Shown: in pieces, positions 5,159 through 6,328 of the stretch
How the letters are laid out: every line of letters begins with the position of its first letter
Numbering within the stretch: the first letter of the stretch is position 1
Assembly: GCA_021296015.1 (NCBI GenBank)
Contig: JAGWBG010000090.1
Span: 1-6,328 of the forward strand
Origin: Dehalococcoidia bacterium
Lineage (GTDB): Bacteria > Chloroflexota > Dehalococcoidia > Lucifugimonadales > JAGWBF01
Direction of reading: 5' to 3'
DNA: 6,328 nucleotides
The notes under the pieces: generated by a model
What the model was told of the DNA's origin: nothing
Database searches by the model: none
The model's input: the letters and a program-made list of their open reading frames with translations, nothing else
Made by a program: the position numbers and the translations under genes

Positions 5159-6238
5159 ATGGCAGCGATAGACGTACCCGGAAGAAGGGCATGGGGTATG
5201 GTCCCAGGGCTGTTGCGGGGAGCGTCCAAGGCCCGGCGCTATCCCTTGCTGCCGATAGCTATTCTGCTGGTACTTCTGGTTATTCCCGCCATCTTCGCCG
5301 ATTTGATTGCGCCCCACGACCATCGGATAGGGAATCTGGACGATATAAAGATGCCACCCTTCTGGGTTGGACCAGACGTGTCGGTAAAAGAAGTGGTAGA
5401 GAGTAAAACCGGGAAAAGGGAGGAGCGACAAGGCCAGATTCTCCTGAGTGACGCCCAGAGGAGGGCGGGGATTGGGGAGGCCACGGTCGTGGGCGGCTCC
5501 CCGGACCAGGAGGTGTCCGTCGGAGACGAGGTAGAGATAGTTAGCCAGCGTGGGGGGTCAACCAAATATCTGCTGGGGACAGACAAGCTTGGTAGGGACA
5601 TATTGAGCAGAATAATCCACGGTGCCAGGGTATCCCTAACCGTCTCCCTGCTGGCCGTGGTTCTGGGCGGGGGCATAGGGACTATACTTGGGTTGGTTGC
5701 CGGTTGCTTTGGGGGTGTTTGGGATAGCTTAATCATGCGTCTGGTAGACCTTATGTTGGCTTTTCCGAGCATCCTGCTGGCTTTGGTGATGGTGGCCGCT
5801 ATAGGGTCCGGCTACAGCACAGTGATTATAGTCATAGTGGTGCTCCTTTGGTCCCGCTATGCCCGCGTGGTGCGAGGGGAAGCTTTGGCCATCAAACAAA
5901 GCGACTACGTTGCACGCGCTCGCGTGGCGGGCGCTTCCCACATGCGCATCATGATACGTCACATCTTCCCCAACCTGGTAAATACCGTGATTGTGCTGGC
6001 TACCCTGGAAGTCGGCGCCGTTATCATCCTGGAGTCTACGCTCAGCTTTCTGGGGGCTGGTATCCCCCGTCCTACTCCCGCGTGGGGTGTGATGGTGGCC
6101 GATGGACGTGAGCTAATCATCGCCAACTGGTGGATTTTCTTCTTCCCCACAATGGCTATTGTGCTCACGGTCTTGTCTATGAACCTCTTGGGTGATTGGC
6201 TGAGAGACCGACTGGACCCCAGGTTGAGGAACGTATAG
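5159..6238 (+). CDS. ABC transporter permease, DppC/OppC type, with enlarged first loop
   Basis: Second channel subunit, 359 residues, longer than the roughly 280-300 usual for DppC-like permeases. The cytoplasmic N-terminus is followed by one membrane segment (about 29-51) and IAPHDHRIG, then by a hydrophilic stretch (about 72-134) rich in Glu, Arg and Gly that is much longer than usual. The family pattern resumes at LLGTDKLGRDILSRIIHGAR (138-157). The other five membrane segments lie near 158-182, 196-215, 220-233, 275-297 and 322-345. The ATPase-docking EAA loop is SDYVARARVAGAS (248-260) with RHIFPNLVN (267-275). LESTLSFLGAGI (291-302), PAWGVM (307-312) and LRDRLDPRLR (348-357) are family hallmarks. 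GGAGG (5144-5148) lies ten bases before the ATG, a little far; an in-frame ATG at 5198 is possible. It forms a heterodimer with the preceding permease. Confidence 0.93.
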   Translation: MAAIDVPGRRAWGMVPGLLRGASKARRYPLLPIAILLVLLVIPAIFADLIAPHDHRIGNLDDIKMPPFWVGPDVSVKEVVESKTGKREERQGQILLSDAQRRAGIGEATVVGGSPDQEVSVGDEVEIVSQRGGSTKYLLGTDKLGRDILSRIIHGARVSLTVSLLAVVLGGGIGTILGLVAGCFGGVWDSLIMRLVDLMLAFPSILLALVMVAAIGSGYSTVIIVIVVLLWSRYARVVRGEALAIKQSDYVARARVAGASHMRIMIRHIFPNLVNTVIVLATLEVGAVIILESTLSFLGAGIPRPTPAWGVMVADGRELIIANWWIFFFPTMAIVLTVLSMNLLGDWLRDRLDPRLRNV

Positions 6239-6255
6239 AGCGTCACGGGCGCTGT

Positions 6256-6328
6256 TCAGGGTGTTGACAGGTTATTCTCTTCCTTGGTCATGAACTCCAG
6301 CAGAGCGGGCTGCCCCGTGGCCATCGCT
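6256..6328 (-). CDS. C-terminal end of a convergent gene, cut by the window edge
   Basis: The minus-strand frame is open from the window edge to a TGA at 6258-6256 and reads (A)MATGQPALLEFMTKEENNLS, ending TP. The composition is protein-like. The segment GQPALLEFMTKEE resembles the C-terminal strand and tail of thiamine-diphosphate-dependent enzymes (TPP_enzyme_C), but 24 codons are too few for a firm call. It converges on the permease gene with a 17-bp gap, in which I see only a 4-bp inverted repeat (6239-6242 with 6250-6253) and no clear terminator. The alternative rightward frame from ATG 6290 has no ribosome site. Confidence 0.4.
   Translation of the reverse strand, partial: AMATGQPALLEFMTKEENNLSTP

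Noticed and set aside
6264..6269. TTGACA on the plus strand near the right edge
   Set aside because: No -10 box at 16-18 bp spacing; the sequence lies inside the convergent minus-strand reading frame.

Overview
The window looks like a piece of a moderately GC-rich bacterial chromosome, most likely Chloroflexota (Dehalococcoidia or a SAR202-like lineage). The main clue is a substrate-binding lipoprotein whose lipid-anchor cysteine is followed by about 75 residues rich in Thr and Pro, a style common in that phylum. This placement is an inference from protein style; the window has no rRNA or other marker gene.

Layout, left to right. (1) Positions 1-935 hold no gene I recognise. They contain what looks like a short leftward transcription unit: an AT-rich upstream region with a duplicated 13-14 bp motif (849-883), a near-consensus minus-strand promoter (803-831), a leader whose first nucleotides can pair with a segment about 150 nt downstream (787-795 with 637-645), several small hairpins including UUCG and GUGA tetraloops, a weakly supported 78-codon ORF (329-565), a 15-codon ORF behind a perfect Shine-Dalgarno (279-326), and a strong hairpin (81-109) that could end the transcript. 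(2) Positions 938-1115 hold hairpins downstream of the next gene, including a likely terminator at 977-1011. (3) A minus-strand dienelactone-hydrolase family gene lies at 1116-1817. (4) Positions 1818-2154 are a divergent promoter region: one good sigma70-type promoter per strand with -35 boxes only 25 bp apart, plus a 17-bp perfect palindrome in the rightward leader. (5) A rightward operon encodes an oligopeptide/nickel-type (Dpp/Opp-like) ABC importer: a lipoprotein binding protein (2155-4071), a DppB-like permease (4202-5122) and a DppC-like permease (5159-6238). A strong hairpin separates the binding-protein gene from the permease genes. (6) The right edge carries the apparent C-terminal end of a convergent minus-strand gene (from 6256).

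The three transporter genes should make one uptake system: the lipoprotein captures a solute and hands it to the two-permease channel. No ATPase gene is present, and the convergent reading frame at the right edge suggests none follows directly, so the ATPases are probably encoded elsewhere. The divergent hydrolase could act on an imported compound, but only its position and the shared control region suggest this. The most unusual part is the left 900 bp, where promoter, structured leader, tiny ORFs and terminator line up in one direction without a recognisable product.
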